DNA of 33,521 nucleotides from Chloroflexota bacterium (GTDB lineage: Bacteria; Chloroflexota; Anaerolineae; J102), in the NCBI GenBank assembly GCA_013152585.1, contig JAADGC010000106.1:5915-39435 (forward strand), in the 5' to 3' direction. The first letter of the stretch is position 1; the number at the start of each line of letters is the position of its first letter. The position numbers and the translations under genes were made by a program. The notes under the pieces were generated by a model that ran no database searches, was not told where the DNA came from, and worked only from the letters and a program-made list of their open reading frames with translations. Shown piece after piece: positions 1 to 8,998 of the stretch.

Positions 1-1141
1 GGGCTGTGAGGGTAGCGGTGTTTTTCCAGTCGAAACGGGCGGCCTGGGCCAAAAGGGATTCGGGGGCAGGAGGATGGTCGAGTGCCTGTAAAATGGCCGG
101 GGCCAGTGCGGTTTCGTCAGCAACAGGCACCGGCGCCAGGGTGGTGCCAACGACTTCGGGCAGGCTGCTGCTGTCGCTCACCAGTGCCGGTGTGCCGCAG
201 GCCAGGGCTTCGAGCGGGGGGAGCCCGAAGCCTTCGTAACGGGAAGGGAAGAGGAACAGATCGGCCAGACTGTACAGGGCAGGTTTGTCGGCATCGGGCA
301 CGAAGCCCAGCAGCCGCACCTGTTTTTGCAGGGTCAGGCGTTCGATCCAGGGCCGGGGATCGGTCAACCAGGCATTGGCGGGATCGGGAAGTTTGCCGGC
401 GAGCAGGAGGGGCGGCAAGTCGGGCCGCATGTTGCAGGCCTGGCGGTAGGCCCGCAGAAGCAACGGTACGTTTTTGCGCGGATCGAAGCCACCCAGGTAG
501 AACAAAAATCGTGGGGGGAGCTGATAACGCGCCCGTACGTCGGCCAAAGTGACGGCGTCGGTGACGGGAGCGTGGGGAGAGCCGAGGGCTTCGTAGGTGA
601 CATGAATTTGCGCGGGTGGGATGCGAAGATGTCGCTGAATATCCGCGGCGGCGGCCTGGCTGACGGTGAGGACTGCGGCGGCGCCGCGGGCGCTGAGGCT
701 GACCAGGCGGTTGTAGGCGCGGGCCGTGATCTTGGTGGCATAGTCATCCAGAAGCAAGGGAATAAGATCGTGAATGGTGACGACGTTGGTACAAGCGCTC
801 ATCAGGGGCGAGCCCCAGTAAGGCGTCCAAAGGACATCGCCCTGCCAGCGGCGGCAGGTGCCCGGCAGGGTCATTTGCTCCCACAGCAATTTTACCAGGC
901 GGGCGCCACGAGCCCAACGAGGCCAAGCCAGACGCTGTTCGGCAATGCCGGGCGGCACGGGTGTGTCGGTGGCGGGGAGGGGCAAGCCAAGCGGGGGGCG
1001 TTGGGGGCGCAGGAGCAAGATTTGCCAGCCGGGTAGGGCTGCCGGCAGATGCGTCAGCAGGCCATGTAGATATTGCCCGGAGCCGGTGGTGCTCTGTCCC
1101 CAGAACCAACCGTTGACGAGCAGGCGTGGGGCGGTGCTCAA
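1..1141 (-). CDS. GT4-family glycosyltransferase, C-terminus cut by window edge
   Basis: The reverse strand is open from a TTG at 1141-1139 to the window edge, about 380 codons. There is no early ATG, so the TTG is my inferred start; it overlaps the TGA of E1 beta (TTGA, 4-bp overlap), which implies translational coupling. The N-terminus reads RLLVNGWFWGQSTTGSGQYL, the start of a GT-B donor-acceptor fold. FYLGGFDPRKN near residue 212 and LFPSRYEGFGLPPLEALACG near residue 295 are the typical second Rossmann domain, with the E-x7-E nucleotide-sugar motif of GT4 enzymes. It should transfer a sugar from a nucleotide donor onto a glycan or lipid acceptor; the substrates cannot be read. Reading continues through FDWKNTA, normally close to the end of these proteins, so only a few residues are probably missing. 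Confidence 0.88.
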   Translation of the reverse strand, partial: MSTAPRLLVNGWFWGQSTTGSGQYLHGLLTHLPAALPGWQILLLRPQRPPLGLPLPATDTPVPPGIAEQRLAWPRWARGARLVKLLWEQMTLPGTCRRWQGDVLWTPYWGSPLMSACTNVVTIHDLIPLLLDDYATKITARAYNRLVSLSARGAAAVLTVSQAAAADIQRHLRIPPAQIHVTYEALGSPHAPVTDAVTLADVRARYQLPPRFLFYLGGFDPRKNVPLLLRAYRQACNMRPDLPPLLLAGKLPDPANAWLTDPRPWIERLTLQKQVRLLGFVPDADKPALYSLADLFLFPSRYEGFGLPPLEALACGTPALVSDSSSLPEVVGTTLAPVPVADETALAPAILQALDHPPAPESLLAQAARFDWKNTATLTA

Positions 1142-2169
1142 AAGGCGACTAACTCCTTTGCGGCCCGGGCGATTTTGTCGGCGTCGGGCCGATAGGCATC
1201 TTCGAGTGGCGGGCTGAAGGGCACGGGGGTGTCGAGCCCGCCCAGACGAGTGATGGGAGCGTCGAGCCAGGTGAAGGCCTGTTCGGCAATGAGGGCGGCT
1301 ACTTCGGCGCCCAGCCCCAGCAGGCGATTGGCCGAGTGCACGATCAGCACTTTGCCGGTTTTGCGGGCGGTGCTGAGAATGGCGTCTTCATCCAGCGGCT
1401 TCAGTGTGCGCAGATCGAGTACGTCGACTTCGATACCGTCCTGGGCGAGCCTGTTGGCTGCCTCGAGTGCCTCGCGTAGCTGGGCGCCGTAGGTGATGAT
1501 GCTGAGATCGTCGCCGGCGCGCACGAGATTGGCTTTGCCGATAGGCACGAGGATGTCGCCTGGCGGCACATAGCCTTTGAGAGAACGATAGAGGGGCTTG
1601 CTTTCGAAGTAGATGACCGGGTTGTTGTCGCGAATGGCGGCGATGAGCAGGCCTTTGGCATCAGCCGGGGTAGCCGGCGCCACCACCTTGAGGCCGGGTG
1701 TATGGATGAACCAGGCCTCGGGGTTTTGGCTGTGGAAGGGGCCGGAGCGAATGCCGCCATCCGCGGGGGCGCGGATCACCCAGGGCACGGCGCTCCCCCA
1801 GCGATAGTGGGTGGTGGCCGCAAATTGCACAATGCTATCGAAGGCGGTGCTGATGAAGTCGGCAAATTGCATCTCGATGACGGGTCGCAAGCCCATCAGG
1901 GCCATGCCGGTGGCCATGCCGGTGAAGCCGAGCTCGGCCAGGGGGGTGTTGATGACGCGTTCGGGGCCGAATTCGGCTGCGAAGCCTTTGGTGACTTTGA
2001 AGGCGCCACCGAACTCACCCCCAACATCTTCGCCCAAAATGAAGACATTGGGGTCACGGCGCATTTCCAGACGCAGGGCTTCGCTGATGGCGGCGATATA
2101 GCTCATCTGTTGGCGATCGTCGTCGGGGGCAGCGTCGGTGAATCCAAAATTGGTGGTTGTTTCGGTCAT
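1138..2169 (-). CDS. 2-oxoacid dehydrogenase E1 component, beta subunit
   Basis: A 343-residue protein of the transketolase-like beta subunit family (pyruvate, acetoin or branched-chain 2-oxoacid dehydrogenase). With E1 alpha it forms the thiamine-diphosphate decarboxylase of the complex. Visible motifs are ISEALRLEMRRD and FILGEDVG at the N-terminus, TPLAELGFTGMATGMALMG, GPFHSQNPEAWFIHTPGLKV, and a C-terminal domain ending with VEVLDLRTLKPLDED-like and GLGAEVAALIAE segments. The frame is open further upstream, to 2685, but that part is a shadow of E1 alpha. ATG at 2169 follows AGGAGAG with 8-nt spacing and begins MTETTTNFGF. It lies 169 bp after E1 alpha. No E2 or E3 gene follows; the next gene is a glycosyltransferase. 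The substrate class cannot be decided. Confidence 0.93.
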   Translation of the reverse strand: MTETTTNFGFTDAAPDDDRQQMSYIAAISEALRLEMRRDPNVFILGEDVGGEFGGAFKVTKGFAAEFGPERVINTPLAELGFTGMATGMALMGLRPVIEMQFADFISTAFDSIVQFAATTHYRWGSAVPWVIRAPADGGIRSGPFHSQNPEAWFIHTPGLKVVAPATPADAKGLLIAAIRDNNPVIYFESKPLYRSLKGYVPPGDILVPIGKANLVRAGDDLSIITYGAQLREALEAANRLAQDGIEVDVLDLRTLKPLDEDAILSTARKTGKVLIVHSANRLLGLGAEVAALIAEQAFTWLDAPITRLGGLDTPVPFSPPLEDAYRPDADKIARAAKELVAF

Positions 2170-2338
2170 GGATTTGGCTCTCCTGCAAAAGTTTTCAACG
2201 CAGTGGCCGCTGGGTACGCAGAGATTGTTGGTTCTTTTGGATTTCGTGGAGGTCACTGTGAGACCCCTGATATCCGGTTGAGCCAGATTGTTTAACGCAA
2301 AGACCTCTCGCCAAGCCGCAAAGGGTGGGGGCCAAAAG

Positions 2339-3313
<975 letters not shown>

Positions 3314-3433
3314 GTGTGTGTGGTGGTGGGAGGGAGGGAGCTTGATAGTGTGTTGCGGCGGGTTGGCTGGCTCACGGGGCAAAATCCTGCGCTGCGGATG
3401 ACCGAAGCTGATGATAAAGGGCTCTTTTTCTTT

Positions 3434-3449
3434 CTCGGCGTCTCGGCGT
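3434..3449. repeat. Perfect 8-bp tandem pair in intergenic spacer
   Basis: CTCGGCGT occurs twice in direct succession in the spacer between the M3 peptidase and E1 alpha. On the minus strand this reads ACGCCGAGACGCCGAG, followed by an A-rich stretch. It resembles short intergenic remnants with CTTTGCG-type units at 2295-2330 and 25519-25536. No coding potential is evident in 3314-3517. Confidence 0.5.
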
Positions 3450-3517
3450 AAAAAGCTGACCGCGTTATCAGCATTTTCTTCCTGTCGGTCTGAGGTGAGG
3501 CTTCGCTAGCCAAACAC

Positions 3518-5245
3518 TTAGCCAAGCGTATGCAACTGCTGCCGCACCAGCGATATCAACTCGTGCATCGTGGCCCGGTCAAAAGCAAATCTGGCCCCAG
3601 CAGCCGCGAAGAGTTCGGGCAGAGAACGGGTGTAGCCCAGGGCCAGGGCGTGCTGGTAATCGTGTAAGGCCTTTTGGGGATCGCTGAGGGCATTGCGCCA
3701 GATCTGCAGGGCGCCTAGCTGCGCCAGACCGTATTCGATGTAATAGAAAGGCACACCAAAGATGTGTCCTTTGCGATGCCAGCCTGTCTCTTTTTCGGCC
3801 TGCAGGCCCGTGTAGTCGATGCCGGGCATGAAGCGATCCCAAAGCTGGCTCCATGTGCGATCGAGGTGCGAGGCGTCGACATCGGCCGGGGCTTCGGTGT
3901 ACAGCCAATGCTGAAACGCATCCATGACGGCCATGTAGGGGAAGAAGAAAACGATGCCGCGCAGTTGTTCGGCAATGGCGCGGCGCAGATCATGTTCGTC
4001 GTAAAAACCACCCTGGTCTTTTGACCAGTAAGGAATGGTCAGCAGTTCCATCGACATGGATGCCACTTCGGCGAATTCCAGGGGGGCATCGTAGTTCCAG
4101 ACCAGTGATTGCTGGCGATAGGACTGGGCAAAATGAAAGGCATGGCCGCCTTCGTGCAGCAGCGTGCGTACGTTTCGGTGGGAGCCGGCAGCGCTCATAA
4201 AGATGTAGGGCCGGCCGCTGACCGGGAAGCTGTTGCAGTAGCCGCCGGGGGCTTTGTGGGGCCGTGAAGCCAGATCGAGCCAGCCCTGACGCATGTCCCC
4301 AAAACAGGCGCCGACCGCAGGGTTCAGTTGTTGGAAGATGCGATGGACTGTGTCTTCCAGCTCGGCTGCGGTTTGGAAGGGGTGCAGGGGCTCGCTTTCA
4401 GGATCGACGGTGGTGTTCCAGGGGCTGTTGATGCTGGTCTCCCATGGTCGCAAGGATGGAAGATTGAGATCATGGGCGGTTTCCCGATAGAGTTCGGTCG
4501 CCAGGGGGACAACCTCGCTCTCGATGGCATCGTGAAAGGTGGCGGCGTCGGCGGGGGTGTAGTCGAAGCGGCCCTGGGCCAACCATTGATAACTGCGGAA
4601 GTCCTTCAATCCGGCATTGACTGCCAGGCGACGACGGCGCTGCAGTAGTTGTAAAAAGAGCTGGTTGAGATGCTCTCGTCGTTCCAGAAAGGCTGCCAGG
4701 GCCAGACGCCACACTCGCTGCCGTTGGCTGCGGTCGCTATCGGCCAGCAGGACTTCGGCGGCAGGAATGGTTTTTTGCTCGCCCTGCCATTCGATGCTCA
4801 ACCCACCAATGATCTCGTCGTACTGTTTGTCGAGCAGATGCAGTTCGCTGATGATGGGCACGTTTTCGTGGCGAAAAATGTCAGCTTCGGCCCGAAATTT
4901 GCGCCAAATGATGGCGGTTTCGGGGGTGGGCTGGTAGTTTTCGAGGGCCAGCCATTTTTGTTTGAGTCTTTGTTCGGCCTGACTGACAGCAGGCAGAATC
5001 TCTTTGACAAGGTGCCGATAGCGAGCATCGGCTTGCTCATCGGCGGTGTCTTCGGAAATCTGGCGATAGATTTGAGCGCTGGCTTCGTGGATGACGGCGG
5101 CCACATCGCTCCATTGCTGGAGCCAGTCCCTCACATTGGCGGTTGTCAGCGTGGTGGCCTCGAGTTGGGCATAGCTGGGTTCGATGCTGACCCAATCGAG
5201 CGGATCGAAGGTGGATTGGGTACTGGGGGCGGGAGTTGTCGTCAT
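3518..5245 (-). CDS. M3 family oligoendopeptidase (PepF/thimet type)
   Basis: A 575-residue zinc metallopeptidase expected to cut short peptides in the cytoplasm. The zinc site is visible as HEGGH (His364, Glu365, His368) within RTLLHEGGHAFHFAQ, and the third ligand is likely Glu393 in LEFAEVASMSMELL. Length and an otherwise helical sequence fit the M3 family; the region just before the HEGGH (PGGYCNSFPVSGRPYIFMS) matches the M3B oligoendopeptidase pattern. ATG 5245 is the first start, and the residues before it show no Shine-Dalgarno. It is transcribed alone from a strong promoter at 5425-5454 with a leader of about 170 nt carrying a conserved structured element. The substrate range is unknown. 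Confidence 0.93.
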   Translation of the reverse strand: MTTTPAPSTQSTFDPLDWVSIEPSYAQLEATTLTTANVRDWLQQWSDVAAVIHEASAQIYRQISEDTADEQADARYRHLVKEILPAVSQAEQRLKQKWLALENYQPTPETAIIWRKFRAEADIFRHENVPIISELHLLDKQYDEIIGGLSIEWQGEQKTIPAAEVLLADSDRSQRQRVWRLALAAFLERREHLNQLFLQLLQRRRRLAVNAGLKDFRSYQWLAQGRFDYTPADAATFHDAIESEVVPLATELYRETAHDLNLPSLRPWETSINSPWNTTVDPESEPLHPFQTAAELEDTVHRIFQQLNPAVGACFGDMRQGWLDLASRPHKAPGGYCNSFPVSGRPYIFMSAAGSHRNVRTLLHEGGHAFHFAQSYRQQSLVWNYDAPLEFAEVASMSMELLTIPYWSKDQGGFYDEHDLRRAIAEQLRGIVFFFPYMAVMDAFQHWLYTEAPADVDASHLDRTWSQLWDRFMPGIDYTGLQAEKETGWHRKGHIFGVPFYYIEYGLAQLGALQIWRNALSDPQKALHDYQHALALGYTRSLPELFAAAGARFAFDRATMHELISLVRQQLHTLG

Positions 5246-5330
5246 GGTGGGATATAACTCAGGGGGGGAGATGGTTTTATGAGCACATGGGGCCGGTAGC
5301 CCGGCTTCTTAGTGTTTGTCTAGAATGAAC

Positions 5331-5426
5331 CTTCGGGAGGTGGTCACCGATATTTCGGTGCCGGCAGCACTGATGACTACCTCCCGGATGTCAAAAAAGG
5401 GCCCTTTTCTTTGGACGATTCCTTAG
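5331..5426 (-). repeat. Leader element copy 1 (M3 peptidase leader)
   Basis: Read on the minus strand this starts ACTAAGGAATCGTCCAAAGA at the likely transcription start and passes through a T-run and TTGAC. It then enters a 13-14 bp stem, GGGAGGTAGTCA paired with TGACCACCTCCC. Inside the stem are two small hairpins, GTGC-TGCCG-GCAC and ACCGA-AATA-TCGGT. Copy 2 at 5682-5780 has the same first 54 nt at about 78% identity. The element is either a structured 5' UTR or an operator-like repeat. Confidence 0.6.
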
Positions 5427-5454
5427 TATAAACGTGATTCGCTTGTCGGGTCAA
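5425..5454 (-). promoter_or_regulatory. Sigma-70-type promoter of the M3 peptidase gene
   Basis: Minus-strand TTGACC (5454-5449), 18-bp spacer, TATACT (5430-5425). Each hexamer differs from consensus at one position. The predicted start near 5418 leaves a leader of about 170 nt that carries leader element copy 1. Confidence 0.65.
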
Positions 5455-5650
5455 TTGATTCGGAATGATTGGGTGCGTCGCACCGGCACCAACATCCATC
5501 TCACTTTCTCATCTGCGCCTGCACAGACGCCGCAGCGGCCTCGGCCCACGAGTCCCGTTTGTGATAGCAGCTTGCAGCCATGTTTGCGGGGTTGCCGGGC
5601 TGATTGATACTGTATAACGGGCATTGTCGACGCGGTGAATCACGTGTTTT

Positions 5651-5680
5651 TTCAGCATTGCGGTGCGTTTAGTGTACAAT
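5651..5680 (+). promoter_or_regulatory. Probable promoter of the TPR gene
   Basis: TACAAT at 5675-5680 is a good -10. The best -35 at 18-bp spacing is TTCAGC (5651), a weak match. The predicted start near 5687 falls at the beginning of leader element copy 2, the same geometry as on the opposite strand, which strengthens the call. Confidence 0.45.
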
Positions 5681-5681
5681 G

Positions 5682-5780
5682 ACTAAGGAACCGTCTAAAG
5701 AAGAATTCCCATTTTGACTTTCGGAAGGTGGTCACCGATATCTCGGCGCTTGAGGTGTTTCTGACCCCCTTGCGGAGCTC
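5682..5780 (+). repeat. Leader element copy 2 (TPR gene leader)
   Basis: It begins ACTAAGGAACCGTCTAAAGA, then TTTTGAC, then a stem AAGGTGGTCA paired with TGACCCCCTT with one mismatch. Within it are CCGA-TATC-TCGG and a weak GCGC/GTGT hairpin. The CCGA..TCGG hairpin comes first here but last in copy 1 read in the same sense, so the stem interior appears inverted relative to the flanking conserved block. Confidence 0.55.
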
Positions 5781-5895
5781 AATTCCAGACAAGCGCTCAG
5801 GTAGCGCCTTTACGTTGCTTGCACCTGCATTGCAGTAAGATGAAAGCTGAGCACACGAATGCCAGCACCCAATCTCTCCTTAAAAGCGAAAAACC

Positions 5896-6738
5896 ATGAC
5901 CACCACCCCCAATCAACAACTGGACGACATCACCGCTCTCGCCCAGACCGATTTGAAACAAGCACGCAAAACCATGCGCCGACTGGCGCCCGAGCTCCCC
6001 GACACCGCAGCCGTACACACAGCCCTGGGCCTCACCTATATGGCGTTGGAACAACCCCGCGACGCCGTGCGCTCTTTCAAGCGTTCTATCGGACTCGATC
6101 CCAGCAACCCTTTGCCTCACTATCACCTGGGCTCTCTACAGGCCGACATGGGGCAATTACCCCAGGCTATTGCCAATCTGCGCAATGCGGTAGCTGCCGA
6201 GCCCGAAAACGCCGACTACCAGGCGGCGTTGGGTTTTGCCTATTACAAAGCCAATCGCTCGCCAGAGGCCTTGAGTGCGCTCGAAGCCGCCGTCGCCGGC
6301 GGCAAAGAAAGCGACGATATTTTCGCTTCATTGGGCTATCTCTACTACTTCGATGAACGGCTCACCGATGCCCGCGATGCCTTCAGCCGGGCCATTGAAC
6401 TCAATCCCGACTACGCCGAAGTCTACAACAACCGCGGCTTCCTCAACATCCTGCTGCACGATCTGCCGCAAGCGCACATCGATCTGGCACAGTGTATCGC
6501 CAAAGATGCCGAATTCCTGCGTGCACCCTACAATCAAGCTATTGTTACGTGGCTGCAAGGCGATCACGACGCGGCACTCACACAATATCAGCAAACCCAG
6601 CGCCAGGATAAGGGCGGCGTCGAAATGGAACAACATCTGCGGGACTTCGATCAATTCGAAAAAGCCTGGCCCGCCGACGCCGAATTGTCGGAATTACGCG
6701 TCAAGCTGGCCGTGATGCACAAGGCTCAAAGGCGCTGA
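5896..6738 (+). CDS. Tetratricopeptide repeat protein
   Basis: A 280-residue protein made almost entirely of about six TPR units, from residue 39 to about 240. Units such as AAVHTALGLTYMALEQPRDA, PHYHLGSLQADMGQLPQAI and AEVYNNRGFLNILLHDLPQA show the W/L-G-Y-A-F-A-P spacing. There is no signal peptide or membrane segment, so it is probably a cytoplasmic scaffold. ATG 5896 is preceded by AAAAGCG only, not a clear Shine-Dalgarno. It is first in a two-gene plus-strand unit with a phosphoribosyltransferase 57 bp downstream, and its leader of about 208 nt carries element copy 2. The binding partner is unknown. Confidence 0.9.
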   Translation: MTTTPNQQLDDITALAQTDLKQARKTMRRLAPELPDTAAVHTALGLTYMALEQPRDAVRSFKRSIGLDPSNPLPHYHLGSLQADMGQLPQAIANLRNAVAAEPENADYQAALGFAYYKANRSPEALSALEAAVAGGKESDDIFASLGYLYYFDERLTDARDAFSRAIELNPDYAEVYNNRGFLNILLHDLPQAHIDLAQCIAKDAEFLRAPYNQAIVTWLQGDHDAALTQYQQTQRQDKGGVEMEQHLRDFDQFEKAWPADAELSELRVKLAVMHKAQRR

Positions 6739-6795
6739 GCCGTGAAGCAGCCGTCTGGCCCAACTCAATCCGCCCAATCCAAGTAGGAGATGAGC

Positions 6796-7296
6796 ATGCA
6801 AACCGAAGAACTGGGCTGGCAAGATGTCGAAGCTTTGCTTGATCAAATCCTCCCCCAGGTGGCCGGGGAATTCGATGTGCTGATGATGATCACCCGCGGA
6901 GGTATCATCCCCGGAGGTATGCTGGCCGAAACGCTGGATATTTCGGATGTGGTCACGGCGGCAGTCGCCTTTACCCCCGACCCCCAGCTTGAACCTTTCG
7001 CCTGGCCCGCATTCTTACAATTCCCGGATGATGCTCTGTTACAAGACCGCCGGGTGCTCATTGTCGATGATGTGTGGGACAGTGGCCGCACGATCAACTC
7101 GGTACGCGGTCGGGTAAAGATGGCTGGTGGGGAACCGCGCACCTGTGTGTTGCACTACAAGCCCCAACGGTCACGGTTCCGCGAACGCGTCCCCGATTAT
7201 TATGGCGCCGTCACCGACCGCTGGATCATCTATCCCTGGGAAATCACCCGCGGGCCCGACTTTGCCCCTTCGCTGACCCCGCTTACGCTTACCTGA
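6796..7296 (+). CDS. Phosphoribosyltransferase family protein
   Basis: A 166-residue type I PRTase-fold protein. The PRPP-binding loop is VLIVDDVWDSGRT at residues 87-99, and ITRGGIIPGGMLAE near residue 32 is the conserved strand-loop of the fold. The C-terminus (DRWIIYPWEITRG) resembles xanthine-guanine type phosphoribosyltransferases, so a purine base is the likeliest substrate, although the base cannot be fixed. I prefer ATG 6796, with AGGAG six bases upstream; the earlier in-frame ATG at 6790 overlaps that ribosome site. It lies 57 bp after the TPR gene and probably shares its transcript. It ends convergent with mtaB. Confidence 0.85.
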   Translation: MQTEELGWQDVEALLDQILPQVAGEFDVLMMITRGGIIPGGMLAETLDISDVVTAAVAFTPDPQLEPFAWPAFLQFPDDALLQDRRVLIVDDVWDSGRTINSVRGRVKMAGGEPRTCVLHYKPQRSRFRERVPDYYGAVTDRWIIYPWEITRGPDFAPSLTPLTLT

Positions 7297-7383
7297 GTCT
7301 ATTCGTCGCATCTGTTTAGATGAGCCTGACGGACGAGGGCTGCGGTGCGTTTTGTTGCGGCTGGCAGACTGGCTTCTTGCCGT

Positions 7384-7538
7384 CTGGACCTGACAGGTTC
7401 CCAGCTCGAGGCTAACCAGCACATGATCAGGGGGATCGCCGGCAAGCGCCAGGATCCGGGCTGGAACCTGTCAGGTCTCCAGCTCGAGGCTAACCAGCAC
7501 ATGATCAGGGGGGTCGCCGGCAAGCGCCAGCAATCGGG
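7384..7538. repeat. Tandem direct repeat of about 78 bp at the mtaB 3' end
   Basis: Two adjacent copies (about 7384-7460 and 7461-7538) share a nearly identical core from AGCTCGAGGCTAACCAGCAC to GGCAAGCGCCAG, with exactly 78-bp periodicity in that core. The right copy encodes the last residues of MtaB (LALAGDPPDHVLVSLELET); the left copy lies beyond the stop codon. Each unit starts with a small inverted repeat, ACCTGACAGGT or ACCTGTCAGGT. It is a tandem duplication of the gene end. Confidence 0.85.
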
Positions 7539-8775
7539 CATCGTGAATGGTGTTGGTTAGGGTCATCGTGTCCGGAACCATCGCCTCGGCGCGCAGATAA
7601 TGGTCGGTGTAGCCGGTCCAGCGCCGCTGCTGCCCCGCTAATTCTACCCCCTCGCCTTCCCACAGCACCGGCCGGGTTTGGCCTAATGCCCGAGTGAGAT
7701 GAGCCGCTTTCATGGTGGCAGCCAGGGCGTGCATCTCGGCGCTGCGTCGCTTCTTGACATCCGCAGGCACCCTGCCGGGCAAACGCACCGCCGTTGTCCC
7801 CGAACGCGGAGAAAAGCTGAAAATGTGCATGTGCGCAAAGCCGATCTGCTGCACAAACTCAAGCGTAGCCTGCCATTCGGCGTCTGTCTCACCCGGGAAT
7901 CCCACAATGAGATCGGTGGTAAGCATAAGATCGGGGATAGCGGCACGTGCATCTTGCACCAATGCTGCATAACCGGCAGTGTCGCAACGCCGGGCCATGC
8001 GCCGCAACGTGGCATCGCAGCCACTTTGCAGCGGCAAATGCAAGTGCGGCATCAGACGCCGATTTTGCCACAAATCAAAAAAGCCCTGGGGGAGGTCCCA
8101 CGGCTCCAGCGAAGACAGGCGCAGGCGCGGGAGATCCGTCTCCTGCAGCACAGCCTGCACCAACGCCTGCAGATCCGTGCCCCTATCGTATCCGTATCCG
8201 CCCAGATGCACGCCTGTGAGCACCACTTCCTGATGGCCCATGCTATGCAGGGACCGCACCTCTTCCACCACATCGGCAATCGCCCGGCTACGCTCCTGGC
8301 CGCGGACAATGGTGACAATGCAATACGTACAGCGATTACGACAGCCATCCTGCACCTTGATAAAGGCGCGGGTGCGTCCGCCCGGAAAAAGATGCCGGCT
8401 ATCGGGCTCCGTCGCCAGGGCAGGCATGGTACGCCAGTCGATCTGTCGGTCGAGCAGTGCCACCAGATCATCCTTCTCCTGATTCCCAATCACAGTGTCT
8501 ACGCCCAGCAACTGCGCCGTCTTGTCAGGCTCCAGCGTCGCATAACAGCCGCTAACCACCAACGACGCCTGGGGATTCAGGCGATGCAGACGGTTGACAA
8601 ACTGCCGGGACTTGCGCGCGGCTTCGGCCGTAACCGCACAACTGTTCAGCACGATCACATGCGCCTGCTGCGGGCTACTTGTCACCACATGCCCGGCCGC
8701 CTGAAACTGCCGCGCCCACCGTTCGATTTCGGCTTCGTTGAGACGACACCCGAGGGTGGTCAGATAGACATTCAT
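7471..8775 (-). CDS. mtaB: tRNA t6A37 methylthiotransferase MtaB
   Basis: A 434-residue radical-SAM methylthiotransferase. MtaB enzymes add a methylthio group to N6-threonylcarbamoyladenosine 37 in tRNAs reading ANN codons. The N-terminal UPF0004 domain has its three cluster cysteines (C10 in TLGCRLN, C46 in NSCAVT, C77 in SGCYA). The radical-SAM cluster CRNRCTYC gives C145, C149 and C152, and the chain ends in a TRAM-like region (RPVLWEGEG to VPDTMTLTN). TLGCRLN at the N-terminus and VRGQERSR after the cluster favour MtaB over MiaB or RimO. ATG 8775 is six bases after a TAGACT that could be a -10, so the transcript may lack a leader, but no good -35 is visible. The extreme 3' end is tandemly duplicated downstream. 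Confidence 0.93.
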   Translation of the reverse strand: MNVYLTTLGCRLNEAEIERWARQFQAAGHVVTSSPQQAHVIVLNSCAVTAEAARKSRQFVNRLHRLNPQASLVVSGCYATLEPDKTAQLLGVDTVIGNQEKDDLVALLDRQIDWRTMPALATEPDSRHLFPGGRTRAFIKVQDGCRNRCTYCIVTIVRGQERSRAIADVVEEVRSLHSMGHQEVVLTGVHLGGYGYDRGTDLQALVQAVLQETDLPRLRLSSLEPWDLPQGFFDLWQNRRLMPHLHLPLQSGCDATLRRMARRCDTAGYAALVQDARAAIPDLMLTTDLIVGFPGETDAEWQATLEFVQQIGFAHMHIFSFSPRSGTTAVRLPGRVPADVKKRRSAEMHALAATMKAAHLTRALGQTRPVLWEGEGVELAGQQRRWTGYTDHYLRAEAMVPDTMTLTNTIHDARLLALAGDPPDHVLVSLELET

Positions 8776-8859
8776 GGATTCAGTCTACCACGAAAAAGCA
8801 TCAGGGCAGAAGATCGGTCGGGAACAGCGGGTGGGGAGAGCACCCCTGTTAGCCCTGAT

Positions 8860-8888
8860 TTGAACTGCTGCTTCCTTTCTGCTATGAT
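8860..8888 (+). promoter_or_regulatory. Promoter of the pantothenate cluster
   Basis: TTGAAC (8860-8865), 17-bp spacer, TATGAT (8883-8888). The predicted start near 8895 gives a leader of about 170 nt before the truncated panD at 9065. Confidence 0.6.
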
Positions 8889-8998
8889 AAGGGTGCCATC
8901 GACTGGCAACAGCGATGAGCCTGTCTTTCCCTCCAAACCCAACAGTTCGCTCGGATCTTGCAGACCGAGACGGCGAATAATCCCCGTACTCCCCTCGT

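Larger units (their letters stand above)
5246..5895. other. 650-bp divergent regulatory region
   Basis: No credible gene lies between the M3 peptidase (minus) and the TPR gene (plus). The stretch contains two homologous leader elements in inverted orientation, a strong minus-strand promoter, a plausible plus-strand promoter and a short perfect palindrome (GGTGCG-T-CGCACC, 5470-5482) just upstream of the minus-strand -35. A second possible plus-strand -10 (TATAAC) lies near 5613. About 200 bp in the middle hold nothing else that I recognise. Confidence 0.7.

Noticed and set aside
5370-5376. CTGATGA, the hammerhead ribozyme core
   Set aside because: No GAAA box or third stem is arranged around it, and the sequence is part of the arm of a longer perfect stem.
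8915-8980. A 21-codon ORF in the pan leader as an attenuator leader peptide
   Set aside because: It has no Shine-Dalgarno and no run of regulatory codons; the overlap with the hairpin may be chance.
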